Shown piece by piece: positions 1 through 5,266 of a DNA stretch of 5,670 nt. Both the position numbers and the translations under genes were made by a program. Positions within the stretch are counted from its first letter, which is position 1. Each line of letters starts with the position of its first letter. Source of the DNA: Nitrospinota bacterium (GTDB taxonomy: Bacteria > Nitrospinota > Nitrospinia > Nitrospinales > Nitrospinaceae); assembly GCA_027298165.1 (NCBI GenBank), contig JAPUGN010000081.1, positions 1 through 5,670 of the forward strand, in the 5' to 3' direction. The notes below the pieces were generated by a model. It did no database searches, was not told the DNA's origin, and worked only from the letters and a program-made list of their open reading frames with translations.

Positions 1-345
1 CCAGGAATGCTGGAAGTTGGTGATGGATTCGACGCGAATGGAATAAGGAATCTGCCAGGCCTGTTTCGTCAATTCCTCGACCGCAGCCAAATTCTCACGG
101 GTGAACACCCGGCCGTTTTTGGGTGCGACGGCGATCATGACATTGTCGTTTTTGGTGTAGGTGTTCTGCAGGGCGTCGAACGCCTGCAACTGCGGATTTT
201 CATCGCTGAAAAACACCCGGTAATCCGAGGAAAAATCCAGAAATCGGGCGCCGCTTGCGGCCACCGCCACAAATAAAAGCGTGACGAGAATGATCCACCA
301 GCGGAAGCGGATCACCCATTCTCCATAACCATATTTACGTTGCAT
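1..345 (-). CDS. RND/MMPL-superfamily exporter, N-terminal fragment (cut by window edge)
   Basis: The frame is open from the ATG at 345 to base 1 and gives the first 115 residues of a larger protein; the rest lies outside the window. It starts with a short cytoplasmic stretch (GYGEWVIRFRWW), then one hydrophobic segment at about residues 17-32, then the start of a periplasmic domain with the motif YRVFFSDENPQLQAFDALQN. The fragment aligns without gaps to the complete exporter at 1996-4332, with 87 of 115 residues identical by eye, so it is a tandem paralogue. By family knowledge the full protein should be about 780 residues with two six-helix membrane halves, driven by proton motive force and exporting hydrophobic or lipid-like molecules. 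The start is supported by a strong Shine-Dalgarno (AAAGGAG) five bases upstream and by matching the paralogue's start. It lies 72 bp after tetR and behind a TetR-type inverted repeat, so repression by that TetR is likely. The cargo cannot be inferred. Confidence 0.93.
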   Translation of the reverse strand, partial: MQRKYGYGEWVIRFRWWIILVTLLFVAVAASGARFLDFSSDYRVFFSDENPQLQAFDALQNTYTKNDNVMIAVAPKNGRVFTRENLAAVEELTKQAWQIPYSIRVESITNFQHSW

Positions 346-350
346 GTGAG

Positions 351-357
351 CTCCTTT
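351..357 (-). promoter_or_regulatory. Ribosome binding site of the second RND exporter
   Basis: AAAGGAG reads on the minus strand five bases before the ATG at 345. It is a near-perfect anti-16S match and fixes the start. The bases around it (TTTAAAGGAGCTCAC) resemble the same region of the other RND gene (TTTAAATGGAGCGTGC). Sequence similarity between the two copies stops just upstream of this point. Confidence 0.8.
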
Positions 358-383
358 AAATGATTTGAAAAGCGTTTATTATG

Positions 384-399
384 TTAGTTAAATAACTAT
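384..399. promoter_or_regulatory. Candidate TetR operator upstream of the second RND exporter
   Basis: The sequence is TTAGTTAAATAACTAT. Its core, 385-398, is a perfect inverted repeat with arms TAGTTA and TAACTA around a 2-bp centre. It shares 14 of 16 bases with the inverted repeat at 991-1006 in the tetR promoter region. It lies between the tetR stop codon and the exporter start, about 39 bp before the ATG. TetR-family proteins bind such dyads as dimers, so this is most likely the site through which the neighbouring regulator controls the exporter. A weak -10-like CATAAT (378-383) follows it on the minus strand, but I see no convincing -35 box. Confidence 0.72.
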
Positions 400-417
400 A
401 TTTCAGGCCAAAAAAAT

Positions 418-975
418 TTACATTTCTTTAATCCAGGATTTCAGCCGCCCCATTTCCAATTCAACAATCTTGGGATCGTTCAAAGCGTTTGCAAGCACAC
501 AGCAACCCTGAATTGCTGACGTTAACTGAATTCCTAATTGATCGGTCTTGGTTTGCCCCATGAGCCGGAATTGATCGGTGATCCATTTTAATTGCCACTC
601 GAGCAGTCCATCGGCTTTACGAGCTATAGGTTGCCGCTCTTTATCCAATTCCTGGCACAAACTTCCAATGGGACACCCATGTTCTGCGATTTTATCTTTT
701 AGGCTTAATTCAAGGTCAAGGAGTTTGAAAAGGCGCTGCTTGGGATCCGGGTTCTCCTCCCATTGCCTGGCCCAGCCTTTGATGGTCTCCGTACGCTGTT
801 CAATGACGGCGGCGGCCAGATCGTCCTTGGTTTTAAAATAATAATAAACGTTCCCCAGAGGAACGCCGGAATCCTCGGCGATATCCGCAATCGAAGTGTC
901 TTTATACCCTGCCTCATGAAAAAGCTTGGCGGCGGATTCAATCAATCGTTCTCTTTTGTCGCTGACTCGGTTCAT
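418..975 (-). CDS. TetR-family transcriptional repressor
   Basis: A 185-residue protein of normal length for a one-domain-plus-ligand-pocket TetR regulator. The N-terminal DNA-binding domain covers about residues 6-55: helix 1 (RERLIESAAKLFHEAGY), then TSIADIAEDSGVPLGNVYYYFKTKDDL, which is the classic helix-turn-helix with the recognition helix near residues 38-47. The C-terminal half carries GCPIGSLCQEL (residues 100-110), a motif typical of LmrA/YxaF-like TetR C-terminal domains. There are four cysteines, C101, C107, C158 and C159. The gene stands between two exporter units on the same strand. Its own promoter is followed by an inverted repeat that recurs before the downstream RND gene, so autorepression plus exporter repression is the likely role. 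The start at 975 has only a weak AGG seven to ten bases upstream. The ligand is unknown; a hydrophobic compound or envelope stress signal is inference from the neighbours. Confidence 0.95.
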   Translation of the reverse strand: MNRVSDKRERLIESAAKLFHEAGYKDTSIADIAEDSGVPLGNVYYYFKTKDDLAAAVIEQRTETIKGWARQWEENPDPKQRLFKLLDLELSLKDKIAEHGCPIGSLCQELDKERQPIARKADGLLEWQLKWITDQFRLMGQTKTDQLGIQLTSAIQGCCVLANALNDPKIVELEMGRLKSWIKEM

Positions 976-990
976 TCCAAAACCTATATA

Positions 991-1006
991 TTAGTTAAAT
1001 GACTAA
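991..1006. promoter_or_regulatory. Candidate TetR operator in the tetR promoter
   Basis: TTAGTTAAATGACTAA is an inverted repeat with arms TTAGT and ACTAA and a mostly symmetric centre. It begins three bases beyond the -10 box of the tetR promoter (minus-strand direction) and so covers the expected transcription start. It ends 15 bases before the tetR ATG. This position is typical of autorepression, where the bound dimer blocks RNA polymerase. The same sequence, with two changes, occurs at 384-399. Confidence 0.78.
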
Positions 1007-1009
1007 CTT

Positions 1010-1038
1010 AAAATATACGCAAATTGGAAATCTGTCAA
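1010..1038 (-). promoter_or_regulatory. Sigma70-type promoter of tetR
   Basis: On the minus strand there is a perfect -35 box TTGACA (1033-1038), a 17-bp spacer and a -10 box TATTTT (1010-1015). The predicted transcript start is near 1003, inside the inverted repeat at 991-1006, leaving a short leader of about 30 bases before the tetR ATG. The region upstream of the -35 box, roughly 1043-1096, is strongly A/T-rich with A and T runs, as in an UP element. The whole 976-1155 gap contains no gene; this promoter, the operator and the hairpin at 1141-1155 are all I can see in it. Confidence 0.75.
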
Positions 1039-1140
1039 CCCGTATTCTCAATTATTTTTATATTTTTTTCTACTTTGAATAAATACCTATAAAATCAATG
1101 GTTTATGAAGACGAGTGAGCTTGGCGTAAGCCATTTTGCT

Positions 1141-1155
1141 CCGGGCCACGCCCGG
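1141..1155 (-). terminator. GC-rich hairpin right after the LolA-like gene; possible terminator or 3' stabiliser
   Basis: CCGGGC-GTG-GCCCGG on the minus strand forms a perfect 6-bp stem of G and C pairs with a 3-base loop. It starts at the base following the TAG stop codon of the LolA-like gene. No U-tract follows (the next bases are AGCAAAATGG), so it is not a canonical intrinsic terminator. It could be a weak terminator, part of a Rho-dependent end, or a structure that protects the mRNA 3' end. Confidence 0.45.
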
Positions 1156-1941
1156 CTAGCGGGCGCGTTTGAGGCTATTTTTGTTGAAGTCTTTATTCTT
1201 GAACCCGTTTTTAAATTTGTAATCAGACCATTTGAGCAGAGTGTTTTTCCCAGTCTGGTGGTTTTCCATGTACATTTCATCCGGGTACCAGAATGTGTTC
1301 AAATACTGGCGGTATCCCCGGAAGGTCTGGGTTTTAAGCAGAGCGTTTTTACGGTCGTAAAAATCGATCTTCATCATCCGGTATTCTTTTTTATCGAGCC
1401 ACACCATTTGGCGGGTGTAGCCGGAATTTTTGTAGACCGGGTAGCGCTCGATCACGAAACACTCCATGTCGTCCAGCGTCTCGTCCCGTATCCATTTATA
1501 AGTGTATTTTTCCACCTCCTGGCTGGTGACGTCCTCGTACGCGAACTCGCTGCCCATAAACGACCCCGACTTGTTGGCGGAACTGATGCGTTTCACTCTT
1601 TTCAAAGCCGGCAGATACAGCCACTGATCGTCGGTCCCGGTTTTATGAGTGAAATTGAGGAGGGTCGTGCCCTTGATATCCCGCGGCCGGTCGAAAGTAA
1701 TCAGGGACTTGTCGCCATCGCCCACCACCTCCAAGTTTTTACTGCGCATGTAGCGGACGCTTTCCTCGCCGTGCCGGTTTTTGAGGATCATTTCCATTTT
1801 CGCCTGATAGTCGACGAACCCATTATCACGTTTATCATCTTCGGCGGCAATGGCGAGCCCCTTTTCCTCAGGAGTCTCGGCTAAAGCCGGAGCGGAAAAC
1901 CCTACCAGGACCCAAACAATTATTCCAAAGACACGTATCAT
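1156..1941 (-). CDS. Periplasmic LolA-like 'outer membrane lipoprotein-sorting' protein
   Basis: A 261-residue exported protein. Residues 1-21 are a Sec signal peptide: MIRVF, a hydrophobic core, then APALA before ETPEEKG, with cleavage by signal peptidase I expected after A21. There is no lipobox cysteine. The mature part shows the pattern of the LolA-like family often annotated as outer membrane lipoprotein-sorting protein: FDRPRDIKGT (residues 83-92), then DQWLYLPALKRVKRI (105-119) and SFMGSEFAYED (127-137). A LolA/LolB-type fold is an open beta-barrel half that shields acyl chains. In many Gram-negative genomes this family sits beside MMPL/RND exporters, as here, where the exporter gene ends 54 bp upstream on the same strand. 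The inferred job is to take a lipid-like cargo from the RND pump across the periplasm. It is not the housekeeping LolA. The start at 1941 has AAGGA eight bases upstream (1950-1954). The C-terminus is very basic (KNKDFNKNSLKRAR). Confidence 0.88.
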   Translation of the reverse strand: MIRVFGIIVWVLVGFSAPALAETPEEKGLAIAAEDDKRDNGFVDYQAKMEMILKNRHGEESVRYMRSKNLEVVGDGDKSLITFDRPRDIKGTTLLNFTHKTGTDDQWLYLPALKRVKRISSANKSGSFMGSEFAYEDVTSQEVEKYTYKWIRDETLDDMECFVIERYPVYKNSGYTRQMVWLDKKEYRMMKIDFYDRKNALLKTQTFRGYRQYLNTFWYPDEMYMENHQTGKNTLLKWSDYKFKNGFKNKDFNKNSLKRAR

Positions 1942-1961
1942 ATGTTTATTCCTTATCCAGG

Positions 1962-1980
1962 CAAAAGAATTATACTTTTG
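1962..1980. repeat. Small AT-rich dyad with a TATAAT centre between the RND and LolA-like genes
   Basis: The arms CAAAAG and CTTTTG (6 bp) flank a 7-base loop. On the minus strand the loop holds a perfect -10-like TATAAT (1969-1974). A TTGATT (1988-1993) lies upstream, but the 13-bp spacer is too short for a standard promoter. It may be chance in an AT-rich gap, a weak internal promoter, or a small mRNA structure. Confidence 0.25.
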
Positions 1981-1995
1981 GTTTTTGAATCAAGC

Positions 1996-4332
1996 TCACG
2001 CTATCCCCGATTCCTCAGCGGATTCGAGGGCGCTTTCTTTGGCATATTGTTTTTCTTCCAGTTTCATCAGCAAGGGCGGAAGAAACAAGAAGTCCGCCAC
2101 CAGGGCGCATACCACGGAAATGGTGGTCATGATGCCCAGGTGGGTGTTCATCTTGAACCCGGAAAACGCCAGCACCGAAAAGCCGACCACTAAAACGAGA
2201 GAGGTCACCCACAACGCCGTGCCGACGGTGTGAAACGAATAGCGCACGGCCTCGGCGGGACTCTTGCCCTGTTCGCGGCGGGCGCGTAGGTATTTGCTTA
2301 TAAAATGTACGGTGTCATCGACAATGATCCCCAATGCCACCGGGGCGACAATGGACACCGCCAGGCCGACTTCTTGAACAAATAGCCCCCAGATGCCAAA
2401 CGTCATGAATACCGGCGCCAGGTTGGGGATCATACTGACCGCGCCGAATTTGAAACTGCGCAGGGCTATGATCAGAATCATCGAAATCAGAAACAGAGCC
2501 AACAAGACACCCAGGGTCATGCTCTTCATATTGCGTTTGGCAATATTGGAAAACATGATCAAGGGGCTGGCGCCGTGAGTCACCATGCTGGGCAGTCCGT
2601 TTTCCTTCAACCAAGCCTGCGCCTTGCCCTCCAACTCCAAAGCGTAGTGGGTGGAAACGCTTTCCAAAATGGCGGTAAACCGGGTCGACGATTTGTCGAC
2701 GTTGATCTGGTTGTTCAAATCCAGTCCGAAAGGCAAGGACAGCTCATACAATAATAGATATTGGGCAGACAGGTCACGTTGATCCGGGAGTTTGTAATAG
2801 GATTCGTCGTCGCCGTGCATGTTTTTGTTCAACCGTTTCATGATGTCGGTCAGCGTACTGACGTACATCACGTGAGGTTGTTGCCGGTACCATTGAGCGA
2901 ATTCTTCCACTTTGGCCAGGTACTCCGGATTGCTGATGCCGCCGGATTCGCCCGCGCTCAGTGAGTATTCGATAGCCTCAAACCCCGTCAGGTTGTCGAT
3001 GACGAAATCGTTGTCGAGGCGGAACTGGTAACGTGTGTCGAAGTACTCGTTGAATTTCTCGTTGATTTCCACCCGCGGAATCTGGGCGATGATCAACACC
3101 ATAACCGTCAGCATGCCCCAGTAAAGCCTCGTGCGGTGCTGGATCACGAAATCCGCAAACCGGTCCATCACCAGCGTTTTTTCCTGGGGATGCGGCTTGA
3201 TCCGGAGAGGCAACACTGCCATCATGGCCGGCAGAAATATCACCGAATAAACGTAAGCCGCCATTACCCCCATGGCGACGAGGTTGCCGAGGTCCTGAAA
3301 AGGAGGCGAGTCGCTGAAGTTGAGGCTGAGAAAACCGATGGCAGTGGTGATGCTGGTGATGAACACCGGCTGATGGTTGACTCTGAGCGATTCGATGAGC
3401 GCCTCGCGTTTCGGTTTCCCCAGCCGCATCTCATGAAACAGGGTCACCAGAATATGGATGCTGTCGGCAATCGCCAACGTGAGAATAATGGTAGGCGCGA
3501 TAGCCGATACCGGAGTGAGCAATACACCGAGCCATCCTCCCAGACCCATCGCGGTAAGACTTGAAAAAGCGATGACTAAAACCACCGTAAGCGTTCCCCA
3601 AAAGGAACGCAGGACCAACCCCATAACCACGATGATCAGGAGATACATAATGGGGATCAGCATTTCCATGTCCTGGCGGCTCGCTTCGCCGAACGAGTTG
3701 TCCATGAATACGATGCCGGTGAGACGAAAATCGATGTCGGGATATTGGGGGCGAATCTTTTCCGCCATGGCGCGAACGAAGTTGGCCACCTCCGGCACTT
3801 CATCGAGGGACTTTTCCGGGAAATTGATGGTGACGTTCACCGCCGTCACGCTGGCATCCGGGTTGATCAACCGGTTGAGCAGAAGCGGTTCCTTCAGTGC
3901 AATGCCTTTCACCCGTTCCAAATCGGCGGCTGAATATTGGGCGGCGTTCTCGATGAGATTCTCCACCACCAGGTCGTCGCCATCCGCCCACGTGTACTGA
4001 AAGTTGGTGACCGAGTCCACCCGGGTGGAGTATGGAATCTGCCACGCCTCTCGGGTGAGTTCCTCCACCGCCGCCAGGGTTTCACGGGTGAACACCTTGC
4101 CGTTTTTGGGAGCGAGGGCGATCATCGCATTATCGTTTTTGGTGTATTGGTTCTGGAGGGCGTCAAAGGCTTGTAGCTGGGGATTTTCTTCGCTGAAAAA
4201 TACACGGTAGTTATTGGAAAACTGCAGGAACCGCCCGCCGCTGGCGGTGGCAGCGACCACCAAGATCGTGGATACAATGATCCACCAGCGAAACCGTATG
4301 ACCCATTCCCCAAAACCTGTGTCCGTTTTCAT
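1996..4332 (-). CDS. MMPL/RND-superfamily exporter (COG1033-type predicted exporter)
   Basis: A complete 778-residue inner-membrane transporter of usual length for the MMPL-type RND exporters. The layout is a twofold repeat: TM1 at about 14-30, a periplasmic domain to about 220, TM2-TM6 at about 224-376, then TM7 at about 403-418, a second periplasmic domain to about 600, and TM8-TM12 at about 603-756. The TM4 and TM10 signatures are visible as IADSIHI (288-294) and IVDDTVHF (670-677). These aspartates are the likely proton-relay residues. After the last helix comes a short acidic cytoplasmic tail. By family, such proteins use proton motive force to move hydrophobic or lipid molecules; no membrane-fusion protein or TolC gene is visible here. 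The next gene, 54 bp downstream, is LolA-like, so the two probably work together. The start at 4332 has GGAG five bases upstream. It is a paralogue of the truncated exporter at 1-345, but its upstream region lacks that gene's operator. Confidence 0.95.
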   Translation of the reverse strand: MKTDTGFGEWVIRFRWWIIVSTILVVAATASGGRFLQFSNNYRVFFSEENPQLQAFDALQNQYTKNDNAMIALAPKNGKVFTRETLAAVEELTREAWQIPYSTRVDSVTNFQYTWADGDDLVVENLIENAAQYSAADLERVKGIALKEPLLLNRLINPDASVTAVNVTINFPEKSLDEVPEVANFVRAMAEKIRPQYPDIDFRLTGIVFMDNSFGEASRQDMEMLIPIMYLLIIVVMGLVLRSFWGTLTVVLVIAFSSLTAMGLGGWLGVLLTPVSAIAPTIILTLAIADSIHILVTLFHEMRLGKPKREALIESLRVNHQPVFITSITTAIGFLSLNFSDSPPFQDLGNLVAMGVMAAYVYSVIFLPAMMAVLPLRIKPHPQEKTLVMDRFADFVIQHRTRLYWGMLTVMVLIIAQIPRVEINEKFNEYFDTRYQFRLDNDFVIDNLTGFEAIEYSLSAGESGGISNPEYLAKVEEFAQWYRQQPHVMYVSTLTDIMKRLNKNMHGDDESYYKLPDQRDLSAQYLLLYELSLPFGLDLNNQINVDKSSTRFTAILESVSTHYALELEGKAQAWLKENGLPSMVTHGASPLIMFSNIAKRNMKSMTLGVLLALFLISMILIIALRSFKFGAVSMIPNLAPVFMTFGIWGLFVQEVGLAVSIVAPVALGIIVDDTVHFISKYLRARREQGKSPAEAVRYSFHTVGTALWVTSLVLVVGFSVLAFSGFKMNTHLGIMTTISVVCALVADFLFLPPLLMKLEEKQYAKESALESAEESGIA

Positions 4333-4337
4333 GCACG

Positions 4338-4341
4338 CTCC
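4338..4341 (-). promoter_or_regulatory. Ribosome binding site of the complete RND exporter
   Basis: GGAG reads on the minus strand five bases before the ATG at 4332. The spacing and the flanking TTTAAA match the equivalent site of the paralogue, which supports the start of both proteins. Confidence 0.65.
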
Positions 4342-4392
4342 ATTTAAAGGCTCCAGACCCTTTTCGGATTTTGGCGCCGAATCGTGCTCATC

Positions 4393-4421
4393 AGATTAAA
4401 TTAATCCGCCGGCCAAATCAA
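4393..4421 (-). promoter_or_regulatory. Candidate promoter with overlapping palindrome before the RND-LolA-like operon
   Basis: A possible -35 TTGATT (4416-4421), a 17-bp spacer and a possible -10 TAATCT (4393-4398) can be read on the minus strand; the match to sigma70 consensus is modest. A perfect inverted repeat GATTAA-T-TTAATC (4394-4406 on the duplex) overlaps the -10 element. It is AT-rich like the TetR operator but has different half-sites, so another regulator would be expected if it is functional. This lies in the 138-bp gap at 4333-4470. That gap shows no gene and no clear intrinsic terminator for the gene upstream. Confidence 0.35.
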
Positions 4422-4470
4422 AAGTATTTCTCTACGGCGAAACCAGCTACCTCTTTATGGTGGGATCCGG

Positions 4471-5253
4471 TTACTGGGGAGGGTTGGGTTCCGGCAGGCA
4501 GAACGCCTTTTTGAAGGCACAAAGTCTCGAAATCAGTTGCTGATATTTTTTATTGAGTTCTGCTATTTCCTTTTCTCCAGCCCGCAAATTGATATAGCCA
4601 TGGGGGCCGGGCCGGAAAGCCCAGGGATAGGGCGAAGGCGGAGGAGATCCACCGATGTCCTGACTCGTTACATTGGGAGCGTAAAACATGTAATGGGGAT
4701 AATTGAACGTTCCGACCTCATTATTTTGCTCCGGGTGCATATAAGCCCTCAAAACCGGGGACAACATGTAGGAAACGCCGGCGCGCTCCGGCGCTTTATA
4801 GACACCGGATGCATAACGTTCTCTGATGATGCTTTGCGCCTGAGTCGGCGGGACTCCCTCGGCCTGCATTTTCGCGATGTCAAAAAATGGCCGCAGGTTG
4901 GCTTTGGCCCCGGCACTGTCAAAGGCAATAGGTATCAGAATGTCATCCCGATATTGAGTAAACGGCCAAGCGGCTTTATACACATCGGAACTGGTGCGCG
5001 CCACAAATGCGTGAAATCCGTTGGCGCCTTTACGAGCTATTTCAAAACCCCGTTTCAGGTTCAATGTATATACGGTAGCCTGGTCTCTCAAATGCGGCGG
5101 CAAGGAACTGAGCGCCAGCTCAATTTCCAAATCCCGCGGCAACGGTTCAAGCGTGCCCGTTGCCTGCGCCAAAGGCATCCCTGCAAAAGAGAGCAACCCA
5201 TAAATTGCCAAAATTACTGTCAGAAGTTTTTGACGATACATACGCTTCAACAT
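4471..5253 (-). CDS. Secreted protein of unknown function
   Basis: A 260-residue protein that I cannot assign to a named family. Residues 1-31 look like a Sec signal peptide: basic MLKRMYRQK, a hydrophobic core (LLTVILAIYGLLSFAG), then AQA before TGTLEPLP. The mature protein has no further membrane segment. Visible landmarks are ALSSLPPHLRDQATVYTL (47-64), KGANGFHAFVART (75-87), GVSYMLSPVLRAYM (159-172), NYPHYMFYAPNVT (184-196) and FRPGPHGYINL (213-223). It ends with a short helical stretch holding two cysteines (C245, C252) and a Pro-rich tail. I have the impression of a conserved hypothetical family with the PPHLR, APNVT and GPHGYI motifs in other environmental bacteria, but no function is known to me. 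The start at 5253 is set by AAAGGGG six bases upstream. It follows the SRPBCC-like gene by 12 bases, so the two are probably co-transcribed. Confidence 0.85.
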   Translation of the reverse strand: MLKRMYRQKLLTVILAIYGLLSFAGMPLAQATGTLEPLPRDLEIELALSSLPPHLRDQATVYTLNLKRGFEIARKGANGFHAFVARTSSDVYKAAWPFTQYRDDILIPIAFDSAGAKANLRPFFDIAKMQAEGVPPTQAQSIIRERYASGVYKAPERAGVSYMLSPVLRAYMHPEQNNEVGTFNYPHYMFYAPNVTSQDIGGSPPPSPYPWAFRPGPHGYINLRAGEKEIAELNKKYQQLISRLCAFKKAFCLPEPNPPQ

Positions 5254-5259
5254 AAAATT

Positions 5260-5266
5260 CCCCTTT
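5260..5266 (-). promoter_or_regulatory. Ribosome binding site overlapping the upstream stop codon
   Basis: AAAGGGG on the minus strand lies six bases before the ATG at 5253. Its first A is the last base of the TGA stop codon of the SRPBCC-like gene. This geometry favours translational coupling of the two genes. It also selects the ATG at 5253 over the in-frame ATG at 5241. Confidence 0.7.

Noticed and set aside
384..399. The dyad after tetR as an intrinsic terminator
   Set aside because: The stem is A/T-rich with almost no G-C pairs and has no U-tract after it. Its near-identity to the repeat in the tetR promoter makes a protein binding site far more likely.
1105..1884. Long plus-strand open frame of 259 residues opposite the LolA-like gene
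   Set aside because: The minus strand here encodes a protein with a signal peptide, family motifs and a Shine-Dalgarno. The plus-strand frame has no recognisable motif or ribosome site and is an antisense shadow.
3937..4176. Plus-strand frame resembling the plus-strand frame at 7-276
   Set aside because: The similarity between the two looks like conservation but follows from the paralogous RND genes on the opposite strand. It is not a separate duplicated gene.
1996..4332. Tripartite drug-efflux pump of the AcrB type
   Set aside because: At 778 residues the protein is well short of the about 1,030 of AcrB-type pumps. It has MMPL-type DSIH and DDTVH motifs, and no membrane-fusion protein gene is adjacent.
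4333..4470. A copy of the TTAGTTAAAT operator before the complete RND exporter
   Set aside because: I looked for TTAGT/ACTAA half-sites in this gap and found none; only the distinct GATTAA-T-TTAATC palindrome is present.
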